From Persicaria tinctoria (lineage: Eukaryota; Streptophyta; Magnoliopsida; Caryophyllales; Polygonaceae), in NCBI GenBank assembly GCA_037127255.1, contig JBANSL010000002.1:95386519-95450518 (forward strand): a stretch of 64,000 nt of DNA. Reading direction: 5' to 3'. Each line of letters begins with the position of its first letter. Positions within the stretch are counted from its first letter, which is position 1. The position numbers and the translations under genes were made by a program. Positions 1-10,762 of this stretch are shown here, one piece after another. The notes beneath the pieces were generated by a model, which did no database searches, was not told where the DNA came from, and saw nothing but the letters and a program-made list of their open reading frames with translations.

Positions 1-785
1 ATAATATTAAAATAAAAAGCTCCAAAACGCTATTTCTGTTGTGAAATACACCCTTAATCGTTTTTTTTTTCTAATTAACACGCCAATACGTAAATTAAGT
101 AGGATTGATTTAGTAAGAAAATGCAAAACCAAAATAAATAAAACCCTATATTTTTTTTTAAAAAAAAACTATAAAATCGTAGAAAATCTTTATAAATATG
201 GGTGTTTAACCCATTATCTTAGACCCGTTTTTGTTTGTTGAAATCGTGTTTTAATTAGTTCCGCAATATTTTATCGAACAATTAATTTATTTTATTTTCG
301 GTCACAATCTCAATTGTGTGTCTCCTCTCACCCTATCTTCCGGCTCACTCTTGTTTCATTTTTTTAAATAATTGTCACACCGTACGAAACAGGGGAAATT
401 AAAAACTGAAAAAGAAAAAGGAAATTAAATAAAAAAAGGCCTGCCATTTGTGTTGTGTTGTGTTGTGGTTGTGCAGTGGGGGTTGTGTATATCATGAATC
501 ATGACACACTGAAACCCAACAAACAATCCACAGCCACAGTGAATCCCCTCCCCTCCCTCTCCGCCCTTCTGTATCGTGTTTTGCTTCGCTTCCTAAATCC
601 CCTACCTCCTGAATTTCGGGTGCTTCAGTCACGAATTCCACCGAAAATCGAGTGCCGAGCTTTTCCCGTTTTGTCATCGGTGTTAATTTCGCGTTTCCGG
701 CGAGTGTAGTGCGGTAGTGGGTGCTGCAATTTCGTAATTGTGAGGAGTTTCAGAAAGGGGGTTTCTTTTTGGTGGGAAATTGAAG
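1..785 (+). promoter_or_regulatory. Promoter and 5' leader of the ARF gene
   Basis: This AT-rich stretch leads into a pyrimidine-rich, more GC-rich segment (about 540-780) just before the ARF start codon, as expected for a plant promoter followed by a 5' UTR. A canonical auxin response element, TGTCTC, lies at 319-324 inside a CT-rich run. Auxin response factors bind this hexamer, so self- or cross-regulation is possible, but a single hexamer is weak evidence. I see no convincing TATA box at a fixed distance, so no transcription start is assigned. Open frames in the first 240 bases are low-complexity and not credible genes. Confidence 0.5.
494..709 (+). other. Candidate upstream ORF in the ARF leader
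   Basis: An ATG at 494 opens a 71-codon frame ending in TAG at 707-709, 76 nt before the ARF start and in a different frame. If transcription starts upstream of 494, ribosomes would meet this ORF first. Upstream ORFs that lower translation are known for several Arabidopsis ARF mRNAs. The peptide resembles no family I know and is rich in P, L and S, so any effect would more likely come from translation than from the product. It could equally be chance, because the transcription start is not known. Confidence 0.3.
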
Positions 786-3710
786 ATGGGTGATGCAATG
801 CCTGATTTTGCTACTGAATCGACTCCCGCTGGTGAGTGGTGGTGTTTATTTTTGGGGGGATTTGCTTTCGTTGTTGCGAGAAACACGCTGAATTGATTTC
901 TCTTTGTTTAGGGGGCGATGAACTGTACGGCGAGCTATGGCGGGCTTGTGCTGGGCCGCTGGTTGAAATCCCCAAGGAGGGGGAGAGGGTTTTCTACTTC
1001 CCTCAAGGGCACATGGAGCAGGTAAAGTTTCAACATTTTTTGTTGTTTTCAATTTTAATTTGGTACCAATTTTGGGGGTTTTTGAAAATTGGGGCTCTTC
1101 TTCGTTTCAGTTGGAAGCATCAACAAATCAGGAGTTGAATCAGAGCATTCCACTGTTCAATCTCTCTTCTAAGATCCTCTGTCGAGTGGTTAACGTTACA
1201 CTTCAGGTAATTTTACCCTCCTGGGTCGATTTTTCCGTTTCTGGGTTTCAGTTCTTCTTTTGGTGGGTTAATAATAATAATTTAATGTTGTGTTCCAATT
1301 GCTTTTTGGGTTGTAGGCTGAACCAGAAACAGATGAGGTCTATGCTCAAATTACCCTCTTTCCTGAACAAGATGTAAGGGATTTGCAATTGATGTGTGTG
1401 TAATTTCCATGTTTTTTAGTCCTTTTTGATCTCTGTGTAGTTGCTTGATTTTAGTATAGGGTTTCTGATGAGTGTAGTGTGATGAATTTGTGCAGCAAAC
1501 TGAGCCTGATAAGGCTGATCCGAGCCCGGTTGAGGCCCCAGGGCCGACGGTGCACTCTTTCTGTAAGGTCTTGACTGCGTCGGATACGAGCACTCATGGC
1601 GGTTTCTCTGTTCTCCGTAAACACGCCAACGAGTGCCTTCCTCCTCTGGTATGGGAGTGGATTATGCTGCCTGCTTTGCTTGTTTATCGGTGTATTTTCG
1701 TTTTTAGATGATCATTTGTATGTTTCATGTTAGGATATGAGCCAACAAATCCCGAGCCAAGAACTGGTTGCGAAGGATCTCCATGGGCACGAGTGGCGGT
1801 TTAAGCATATCTTTAGAGGTACTGAAGTAGTAGTTCTCTTGTGTTCCCTGCATTTTTCGTCGATGTCGTTTTTGGTTGATCTATGGTCAGTGTATGTTTG
1901 GCTAACTATTGGTGTCACTTTTCGCCTTTTTTCGTAACAGGCCAGCCAAAGAGGCACTTACTCACTACTGGATGGAGCCACTTTGTTACCTCTAAGAGGT
2001 TGGTTGCGGGAGATTCGTTCGTCTTTCTCAGGTAGAATCTATATCCTTCTGTTTTCAGGCATCTCTACATTTTCATGACAGTTCATTTTAGTTGAATGTA
2101 ACCTAAAATCAACTGTTTAGAGGGGATAACGGAGAGCTTCGTGTTGGCGTTAGACGAATGGGCCGCACCCAAAGCTGTATGCCTTCGTCTGTGATATCAA
2201 GCCAGAGTATGCACGTGGGAGTACTCGCCACTGCCTCTCATGCTATATCGACTAATACCCTCTTCGTGGTCTACTACAAGCCAAGGTACTTTGATGAATT
2301 GGTTTCGATCCTTGCATTTGATTTTGACCTCACCAGAAGAAAGCTCTGATTTTGTTATAATTTCCAATTCGCGCAGGACGAGTCAGTTCATTATAAGCTT
2401 GAACAGATATCTGGAGGCTCTTAAGAATAGTTTAGCTGTTGGAATGCGATTTAAGATGAGATTTGAGGGAGACGAAGTGCCAGAAAGAAGGTAAGCCGAA
2501 AATTCTTTGGCTATTTGATTCAAGATGAGATTCGATTGTGATTTAATCTTTCTCTTGTGGGTCTGTTTTCATAAGGTTTACGGGGACAATTGTTGGTGTC
2601 GAAGATATCTCATCTCATTGGATAGATTCCAAATGGCGGTCACTAAAGGTCTAGCTCTTCAATAGTGAAAGACTTCACTTAGATCATTGCTTGTCATTTG
2701 TGTACGCGAACTGAAATTGTACGAGTTCTTTCGTTTTTCAGGTCCATTGGGATGAGCCAGCCTCGATTGTCAGACCGGGGAGAGTCTCCCCCTGGGAAAT
2801 AGAGCTGTTTATGGCTTCTACTAGCCCTTCAAATCTGCCTGAACCCGTTCCACCGTCAAACAAACGTGCCCGGCCACCTATTGAAAGGCCTATTGATGGT
2901 TAGATTTGTTCTCCGTCGCTAATTTTCGTCTTGTTTTCGTATCTGATCACCTCCTTTGTTGATACCAGAAGCCTTGTGTCTGGGTCCTTTGGGATACCCA
3001 ACAACCATACATTCAGCAAAGGAAAGCGTTCAAGTTTCCGAATGTGGAAAGAAAGCCGAAGCAGCTGCGAGCTACCGGTTGTTTGGCATTGACCTAATGG
3101 AACCGTTTTCCCCGTCACTGACCGATTCAGAACTGAAATCTGATATATCAAAGTCTTGTTCCTTAGAGAAGAAACAAAGGCACTGCAAGCAGAGCTACTC
3201 GTCTCCCAGGAGTCGGATCAAGGTAAGGATTGTCCGCACGATCAGAACTATGTCCAATCTGTCGTTCCTACGAGCTAACGACCATGTCTCTCCATGAAAG
3301 GTACAAATGCAAGGCTTTGCAGTGGGACGGGCAATTGACCTGACGGCATTGGAAGGATATGACCATCTGATAGACGAATTGGACAAAATGTTCGACCTCA
3401 ATGGAGAGCTCCGGTCAAGGGACAAATGGGAGATCGTCTACACAGACAACGAAGGAGACATGATGCTTGCCGGGGATGACCCATGGCTGTAAGTTCTTCG
3501 TCTATACATACACAATACCGCGCCTTACATAGTTATAACCGATACTGACATCGGTTTTACCATGCCAGTGAATTCTGCAACATGGCCAAGAGACTCCTCA
3601 TCTGTTCGAGCCAAGATGTGAAGAAAATGAACCGCGGAATAAACCTCTTGATGGCCTCATCAGCAGAGGGCGACACAACGGTGCTGAGCGTGGACTCGAC
3701 AGTGAGTTAA
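786..3710 (+). CDS. ARF: Auxin response factor (ARF1/ARF9-like repressor class)
   Basis: This is a transcription factor that binds TGTCTC-type elements in the nucleus. I built 14 exons, all with GT-AG introns: 786-831, 912-1021, 1111-1206, 1317-1373, 1496-1648, 1734-1818, 1941-2031, 2121-2285, 2377-2490, 2576-2648, 2742-2898, 2969-3222, 3301-3488 and 3569-3710. They join in frame to 1731 nt, 576 aa. Order of domains: N-terminal [14 protein letters not shown] and FPQGHMEQ blocks; B3 DNA-binding domain about residues 124-226 ([13 protein letters not shown]); ARF domain about 245-352 ([20 protein letters not shown]); a short middle region without a Q-rich activation segment but with RLFGIDL, resembling the R/KLFG motif linked to TOPLESS-type repression; and a PB1 domain from about 466 with its lysine (IKVQMQG) and acidic face ([14 protein letters not shown]). 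Size and middle region fit a clade-B repressor ARF. All domains look intact. Confidence 0.95.
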
Positions 3711-4060
3711 AAAACGACGAAATGGCTTTCGACTTCTCTATGACTTGGACAGTTGAACCTAGTAGCAGTAGTTTTGAGCAATGTAGTTGGGAAAGATAAA
3801 ACCCAGCCCAGTAAGATTAATTAATCACTAAGAGGATTAGGGAGAGTATAGGGTATTAGGTAAGGTTAATTAGTAGTATAATATAATCTTGTTTTGAGTG
3901 TGAAAGTGACTTGCTAATTCACTATGTGTGAGTGTGAGTGTTGAACTTCTACCTAGATTGTAGGAAGACAAGACAAGATGGACTTCTAGCTTAAAATGTC
4001 TTTTGCCTCTATGATTGTACATAACTTTGAAGAAAAGTTTTTTGGTTTAATCAACAATGG
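3711..4060 (+). other. Probable 3' UTR of the ARF gene
   Basis: This AT-rich non-coding sequence follows the TAA at 3708-3710. No single poly(A) signal stands out. Two stretches, 3854-3910 and 4015-4050, recur in the same order at 12,283-12,339 and 14,924-14,959, so part of this tail was duplicated downstream. The transcript end is not determinable from the sequence alone. Confidence 0.5.
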
Positions 4061-4103
4061 GTATCTTTTATTTTTATTTATTTTTAATATAATATAGAGG
4101 TTT

Positions 4104-4349
4104 TTGAGTTTATTGATTAATCCTCCGGATGCTCAAGCATTAGCTTGCAAAGTACTTGAACTGAGAAAATCATACGGTAAACCCATGATGAATATGGGGA
4201 AACCGGTCACCCTGGACGCCCCTCTCATTCCCGGCCCGACGGGGAATCATGGTGAACATAGTAGTTATCATGAGAGGATGTTACTAAGAGTGAAGATGAA
4301 ATTAATGTCAATATTGTGTCATTTTTTAAAAGTAGACACCCAAAATTGA
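4104..4349 (+). other. Unrecognised 81-codon open frame
   Basis: The frame opens in a T-rich stretch at about 4100 and has a coding-like centre (roughly 4120-4250) that is more GC-rich than its flanks and contains the motif NPPDAQALACKVLEL. This faintly recalls the C-terminal DPEALA motif of family-4 glycosyltransferases. There is no upstream continuation, no clear start and no partner exon. It may be a gene fragment or chance; I assign no function. Confidence 0.2.
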
Positions 4350-4350
4350 A

Positions 4351-4804
4351 AACTAGGAAATTTGAAAGATTGACCTAATAGAGTCTAAAAGTGGCTTTTT
4401 GACTGCTTTATAAGATGGTCTCATATTAATTCTTAGAACATTTTAGTTAAATTCAGTTATTTTGTTATATAGTTAAATCTAATTTTCTATCTTACTATTA
4501 TCATATATTAAGTCTTTCGAAAACATGTTTGCAATTTGCTTATATCTTGAGTCCTTAGATCCTTCTTTAGGAAGGATTATACAATGATTTATATTGTCCA
4601 CTGATGGATTGGCTCAATAATGAGTGAGGAATTAATAAAAGGTATCAGATTCGATTTCTACCTCTGTCTTTTTTCTTAGGATTAAAAATCAAGGTTTACC
4701 TTACTTTTTACTGTTGGGTCTAGCTGGTCGACGCAAGTCGATTTACCCAGTGCGTGCCTCTTGTTAACTAGGTCACGTGTTCATAGTTTACCACCAAAGA
4801 TGAA
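4351..4804. other. Gene-free AT-rich stretch
   Basis: No gene is seen. Around 4640-4680 there is a weak B-box-like string (agattcgatttctacctctg) followed by a T-run and a GC-richer tail to about 4760, which could be a degenerate tRNA-derived SINE. No target-site duplication was found. Confidence 0.3.
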
Positions 4805-5815
4805 TCTATATCTATATAAACTCTTAATTTAGAAGAGTTTATGCTGAGTTGTCAACATTAGAGAGATTTTAGGGGTTTTGACCAATTATAATTTTCTTTT
4901 TTTTATTTAATTCTCATTTTTTTTTCTTCTTTTTCTTTTAATTCTCTTTTTTTTTTCTTTAATCTTACTAACTATCTATATCTATATATCTATCTATATA
5001 AACTCTTAATTTAGAAGAGTTTATGCTGAGGTGTCAACATTAGAGAGATTTTAGGGGTTTTGACCAATTGAAATTTTCTTTTTTTCTTTAATTCTTTATT
5101 TTTTTATTTTTTTATTTTAATTCTTTTTTTTTCTTTAATCTTACTAACTATCTATATAAACTCTTAATTTAGAAGAGTTTATGCTGAGGTGTCAACATTT
5201 GAAAGATTTTAGGGGTTTTGACCAATTATAATTTTCTTTTTTTCTTTAATTCTCCTTTTTTTTCTTCTTTTTCTTTTAATTCTTTTTTTTTTCTTTAATC
5301 TTACTAACTATCTATATCTATATAAACTCTTAATTTAGAAGAGTTTATGCTGAGGTGTCAACATTAGAGAGATTTTAGGGGTTTTGACCAATTATAATTT
5401 TCTTTTTTTATTTAATTCTCATTTTTTTTCTTCTTTTTCTTTTAATTCTCTTTTTTTTTTTCTTTAATCTTACTAACTATCTATATCTATATATCTATAT
5501 AAACTCTTAATTTAGAAGAGTTTATGCTAAGGTGTCAACATTAGAGAGATTTTAGGGGTTTTGACCAATTGAAATTTTCTTTTTTTCTTTAATTCTTTTT
5601 TTTTTTTTTTTTTTAATTCTTTTTTTTTCTTTAATCTTACTAACTATCTATATAAACTCTTAATTTAGAAGAGTTTATGCTGAGGTGTCAACATTAGAAA
5701 GATTTTAGGGGTTTTGACCAATTATAATTTTCTTTTTTTCTTTAATTCTCCTTTTTTTTTCTTCTTTTTCTTTTAATTCTTTTTTTTCTTTAATCTTACT
5801 AACTATTGGGCTTAA
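4805..5815 (+). repeat. Six tandem copies of the Helitron 5' end in ABCABC order
   Basis: The block aaactcttaatttagaagag, followed by a conserved stretch ending ggggttttgaccaatt and then a long T-rich tail, occurs six times, at about 4818, 4999, 5158, 5323, 5500 and 5652. The tails fall into three types. Copies 1 and 4 share ataattttc with tatttaattctcat; copies 2 and 5 share gaaattttc; copies 3 and 6 share ctttaattctcc. A trimer of about 500 bp was therefore itself duplicated. Helitron copy 2 has only one unit. Confidence 0.85.
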
Positions 5816-8079
5816 TTCAAAACATTAAATTCGGATTTGACCGCAGGTGGATCTCCTGGGTTATGACTTGCTTAACTACAACAACCTTTTCGGTCCTTGT
5901 CAACAACCGCCCCTCGGAGCAGTTCAAACCCCAAAGGGGCATCCGACAAGGGGATCCACTAGCTCCGTACATCTTCATTTTAGTTATGGAAAACCTTGCA
6001 AGGGAGTTACAAGCTGAAGCAAATCTTGACGATGGTCTGGTTGGAGTTAAGCTCACTAAAAACGGTACATCAAATCATTTCCTAACCTTTGCGGACGACA
6101 CTATCATCTTTGCTCCGGCTTCGCATAAATGCATTCACACCATCAAGAATATGCTCAATAATTTCTCCAATCTCTCGGGTCTCTCTATTAATTACAGTAA
6201 AAGCTCCCTCCAGGTCTCCGAGAATGTATCACCGACCTTAGCCAGTTCGCTCGCGCAGGCTATGAACATCCCATTCGCTAGAAACCTTGAAAAATATTTG
6301 GGTATCCCCATACTCAGGGGAAGAGTTAAGAATTGTATGTTTGAAGATGCAATCCAAAGCCTCAAAAAACAACTTTCGAAATGGAAAGCATCCTCTTTAT
6401 CACAAGTCGGGCGAACCACCCTCATCCAAGCGAACCTTTGTTCCAAAACGAATTATCTTATGCAAAATTTCTTATTACCAAAAGGTGTGTTAAATCAGAT
6501 GGACAAGATCCAAAAAAACTTCTTTTGGAACAAGCTCGAATCAGAACGTTACAACCCCCTAATTAGCTGGGACAGAATTTGCCAACCGAAGGAGCAGGGT
6601 GGTCTTGGCCTCAGACTTGCAGAAGACATTAATATCAGTCCACAGATGAAATTGCTTTGGAAGATAATCACAACCCCGGAGAACATTGGGGTAAAGGTCA
6701 TAAAGGAGAAATATCTCCACAATCAAGACATTTTTGAAGCAAATTCTCTTCACCCTTCTTGGCAGTTTGGCAGGTTATTACAACTTAGGAATCAATTAAA
6801 AAAGGGTTTATTGTGGATTGTTGGGGACGGTAGGAAAATTAAGGTATGGAATGATCCATGGTTACCAAACATAAATCTTGAACGCTGGCAAGCTCACCAC
6901 GACCCAAATCTTTATCTTAGCGCTCTCATTACTGAGCATAAGGAATGGGATACTTGTAAATTGGAACTGTTATTCCCAGATGCTATTGTTTCTCAAATTA
7001 AGAAGATCAACATTCCCTCATGGAGTCCCCAAGATAAATTGGTCTGGAAATTAAACCCAGATGGAAATTTCATCACCGCCTCTTGCAGGCATTTATTTCT
7101 CAACAATGCGACAAACTACGGGGGTGCTGAATGGTGTTGGAAACTCAACATCCCCCCTCGGCTAAAGAATTTAATCTGGAAAATTCAGCAAGATGCACTA
7201 GCCACCAAAAAAAGACTCAATAGATACTTTAACAGGGTCCCTATGGGATGTGTTTTGTGTGATGACAACATTGAAAATGATTCACATTTGTTCTTGAACT
7301 GTTCATTTACAAGAAGGGTGATTTCCACCTATGAACGACTGGTTGGTTTGGCGCTTGGGGCTACTCTGGATGGCCAAACTACTATTCAAGAATTCATTCA
7401 CTCAAAACCGGCTAATTCCTACATTGAACATCTGACCTACATCTGGCAAAATATATGGGAAGTTAGAAATAGTGCGATCTTCAAAAATAAGAACCCTGAT
7501 TCGCCTTCACATTTAGCAATGAAAGCTTGCATCCAATTCCGAGAATGCCAGATGGCCATGACTCAGGACAAAGGCAAGGATCTCAAGCGGATTAAGAAAA
7601 ATAGAAATGTGGGCTGGAAGAAGCCGCTTGGAACCACCTACAAAATTAATGTAGATGGTTCGACTAAACCCACTGGCCTTTTCCAAGTGGGTGGGATACT
7701 TAGGGATAGTGGAGGATGTGTTCTGGATATTTTTCAACATCAGGTTCCATGTAGCTCTGCCATACAAACAGAAGCTGCTGCATTTTGTGCAGGTCTCAAG
7801 TTAGCCATAACAAAAGGCCTAAGAAGAATTGTGATTGAAGGGGATTGTTTGGAAGTGATCAGGATCATTAATGATAGCTCAAGAGCAAGATGGGAAATCT
7901 TCCGGGAAGTGGAATTCATTAGAAGCTTGATGCCTAGCTTTGAGTTTATTGAATTTAGACATTGTTTTAGAGAAGCAAATGTAGTTGCTGATTATTTAGC
8001 TAAGTCTACGGATATTTGTACTATGTCCAATATCCCTTTTAATAGGGACTTCTGTAACATCATCCGAAAGGATGATTAG
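5806..8079 (+). pseudogene. LINE ORF2 fragment: reverse transcriptase, zf-RVT, RNase H
   Basis: The frame is open for 757 codons, but the first residues lie in Helitron sequence; LINE homology starts near 5830 at FGFDRRW. Seen in order: RT palm motifs RQGDPLAPYIF and FADDTIIF (the F/YADD catalytic box); a zinc-binding zf-RVT region near residue 445-500 (CVLCDDNIENDSH); and a C-terminal RNase H-like domain (NVDGSTKP, IEGDCLEVIRI, FREANVVADYLAKS) typical of plant LINEs. The endonuclease and N-terminal RT fingers are missing, so it cannot transpose, yet no stop has appeared, which suggests recent insertion. No promoter is apparent. Confidence 0.85.
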
Positions 8080-8130
8080 GGTGGCGTCCCTGGTGGGATT
8101 TCTGCCCCCTTTTTGCCCAATATAAAAAAA
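5833..8130 (+). mobile_element. 5'-truncated LINE inserted in Helitron 1
   Basis: The element starts inside the reverse transcriptase domain and ends in a short 3' UTR with an A-run (about 8124-8130). Helitron 2 preserves the uninterrupted site: its ttgaattc/aatataatataac junction corresponds to the two flanks here. 5' truncation is usual for target-primed LINE insertions. I found no target-site duplication, so the insertion was blunt or lost a few bases. Confidence 0.75.
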
Positions 8131-8571
8131 TAATCTAATATAACTATTGGGTTTAACTCAAATTCATTTACTAACTATTTATATCTATATACTGTATTAA
8201 TTTATGTCACATGTCCTCTCCATGTTCAAAGTTATTTGTGAAAATATTATTTACATAATATCATTTTATTATGGTAACTATATTTTCTAATATTTTTTTT
8301 TGAAAAATATTCTAATATTAATTACCCAATATTATTTGATGTTACATATTTTAACCAATGAGATTAATTCAAAACTTTTATCTTTCACTATTTATTATTT
8401 ATTTTTCTCTTTATCTCTTCAACCCAAGTGTATTTTTTCTATTATTTTTAACACATTAACTAATCAATGTGTTTAATTAAAAATATTAAATTAAATCTAA
8501 TGTCTATGATTTATCTATATCTAAATATTATTTATAAAAAAATCGCGCCATGGCGCGGGGATCGTACTAGT

Positions 8572-8921
8572 TACTTTCGTTATCAAAAAAAAAAAACAAT
8601 GATTTATACTTGTTTTATAAGTAACTAAATAAGACCTATAAAGCCTATTTTTATGGATCAAACGTGTGGTGTCTTCTAATAAGAAAATAAAAGTAACTCG
8701 AAACAAAATCTTTTATCGATAATTTTTTTAAAAAAAACACTTGAAATCACATGTCACTTTTTGGTTAAGGTTAGTTTGATTTAGGTGTCAACTTCTTATG
8801 TAACTTGACTACTTGATCGAGTTCACTTTATTAATCATACATCATTTTAGAACCCACCTCTTTTAGACACCTCATTTTAAATGAGGTCAGATTCATCAAT
8901 AATTATAATTAAGTTAAATAA
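8572..8921. other. Gene-free stretch between Helitron 1 and a MITE
   Basis: AT-rich with short A-runs. No coding potential or repeat structure was recognised. Confidence 0.4.
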
Positions 8922-8923
8922 TA

Positions 8924-9213
8924 CTCCTTCCGATTTTTAATATAAGGCATTTGACTAATATGCACGTATTTAAGGAGCTAAAAACTATATAAAATATTAA
9001 ATTTTTTAATTAAATTTTTTGACATTTTTTTTTGTTTGATTATGAAATAATTGGAGGCCGGACGGGAATTTTTTTGACATTATAATACTTATTAATAAAA
9101 AGTATTATAATGTAAAAAAATTTAATTAAAAACATTAATAATTTATATAATTTTTAGTTCCTTAAACTACGTGCACCAAAAAGTCAATGCCTTATATTAA
9201 AAATCGGATGGCG
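8924..9213. mobile_element. Stowaway-like MITE
   Basis: Terminal inverted repeats begin CTCCTTCCGATTTTTAATAT at the left; the right end is the inverse (attaaaaatcggatggcg). The element is flanked by TA at 8922-8923 and 9214-9215, the target duplication of Tc1/mariner-type Stowaway elements. It is about 290 bp, non-coding, with a further internal inverted repeat around the GC-rich aggccggacggg core. Confidence 0.7.
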
Positions 9214-9249
9214 TAAATAGTTATTTAAATAAATCGGATGCCCTGGTTT

Positions 9250-9681
9250 TAGACCTGTCAAAACACAACCCGACCCGGCCGACCCGAAAATTTTCCGAAC
9301 CGAACCCGAAAATTTTGACCCGAAATTTTTTTCCGACCCGAACCCGAAAAACCCGAAATTTTCCGGGTAATCAGGGTTTCGACCCGGTGACCCGATTGAC
9401 CCGGTAATTTTGACCCGATTTACCCGATTGACCCGGTTGATTTATAATTATATATAATTAATTTTTTTTATATATAATTAAAATTTATCACAAAATTATC
9501 AAATAATGATTTTTTTAATTTAAAAAAGAAAAAATTGACAAACCCGAAATCGACCCGAAGCCGACCCGAAACCCGATCAAACCCGAGTTCGAGTCAACCC
9601 GAAAAACCCAAAACCCGTTTTACCCGAAACCCGAAGTGACCCGACCCGAACCCGACCCGAATGACCCGTTTGACAGGTCTA
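9250..9681. mobile_element. hAT-like MITE with CCCGACCCG-rich interior
   Basis: The ends TAGACCTGTCAAA and TTTGACAGGTCTA are perfect inverted repeats. Inside each end lies a run of cccgaa/acccga units, in the same orientation on both sides, flanking an AT-rich core. A ctggttt string lies just before the left end and again three bases after the right end, so an 8-bp hAT-type TSD is suggested but not exact. Non-coding. Confidence 0.6.
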
Positions 9682-9881
9682 ACTGCTGGTTTAGTTACGT
9701 TTTAATAGCATTTTGTGACTTATTTAAATAAATCTAATTATTTTTTATAAACTAAAGAATCTTACAATTATGTTGAAAAATCAATTGCTTAGGATTACCT
9801 AATTAGGTCTTAAAATTTCAGCAATTATCAATTATATTTAATCAATAATTGATCATATTAGTTAGTTTAACATTACAAAAT

Positions 9882-10754
9882 TGAGAAATTTACAGAAAAC
9901 CACCCGTTAAATATGTATTCTTACACTTAACCACCCATTAAATTTAAAATTACAGAAAACCACCCATTAAATGGTGTTTGTTAACAACTAACCACCCATT
10001 GTCTATTTCTATTAGAATTCCATTGAATATATTATATTTTAATATTTTATACTTCAAAGTTAGTTTCAACTTTAATATATTTAAATTATATTTATGGTTG
10101 GGATAAAAAAATATATATTAGGGACAAAAAATGTGTGAAAATTTTAAATTCTTTATTTATTTGGAGGACAAAGGTTCTAAATGCGGAATATTATTGAATT
10201 TTATTTAAAAATTTAAGAAAAATTTAAAAAGATACTTTTAAATAAAAAAAATTTGAGCCCGGAAAATATATATATATATATTTAAAATATTTAGATAAAT
10301 TTTTTTTCTCATTTTTATTATATGGTGTAGATGTTTACAAATGAAAAAAAGAGTCAATAATTATTAGTATTAAAAATATTATTAAATTTAAACAATGCTA
10401 ATGACTTATAAACTTATTTTAATTTTGGTTAAAAAGTAGTTTATAAAATATTTTTAAAATTTGTAACCATTTTTAATTAGGAATAAAATAGGAAAATTTG
10501 CTTATATATACATCAAATTTTTTTAAAAAAATTTAGTAAAATATATTTTTAAAGCAATTTGATATTCTAGTTTAAATATAAAGCTTAAAATATTATAATA
10601 TCATATACATTTGACAAAATCTTAATTTAAATAGACAATGGGTGGTTAGTTGTTAACAAACACCGTTTAATGGGTGGTTTTCTGTAATTTTAAATTTAAC
10701 GGGTGGTTAAGTGTAAGGACACATATTTAACGGGTGGTTTTCTGTAAATTTCCC
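9882..10754. mobile_element. Mutator-like non-autonomous element with about 125-bp TIRs
   Basis: The left arm (about 9882-10010) and right arm (about 10630-10754) are long inverted repeats, and each contains four spaced CCACCC units. The flanks carry tacaaaat at 9874-9881 and 10,755-10,762, with one more similar base on each side, which fits the 8-9-bp duplications of Mutator-like elements. The core is AT-rich and non-coding. Confidence 0.75.
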
Positions 10755-10762
10755 TACAAAAT

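Larger units (their letters stand above)
4805..8570 (+). mobile_element. Helitron copy 1, non-autonomous, carrying a LINE fragment
   Basis: The left end begins TCTATATCTATATAAACTC directly after an A (4804), and the right end is CTAG followed by T (8567-8570, T at 8571). Eleven bases before the CTAG lies a perfect palindrome, CGCGCCATGGCGCG. A 5' TC, a 3' CTRR, a short hairpin just inside the 3' end, an A/T target and no TSD are the defining marks of Helitrons, which move by a rolling-circle mechanism. No Rep/helicase gene is present. A second copy with the same ends lies at 38,731-39,762. The interior holds the 5'-end tandem array (4805-5815), a LINE insertion (about 5833-8130) and AT-rich filler. 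Confidence 0.75.

Noticed and set aside
41..241. 66-codon frame upstream of the ARF gene
   Set aside because: Low-complexity AT-rich sequence (F, K, N, L); no similarity and no context.
4805..5815. Regular tandem array that could suggest a CRISPR-like structure
   Set aside because: Units of 150-180 bp with T-rich non-unique tails in a plant genome; they are copies of a Helitron end, with no spacer diversity and no cas genes.
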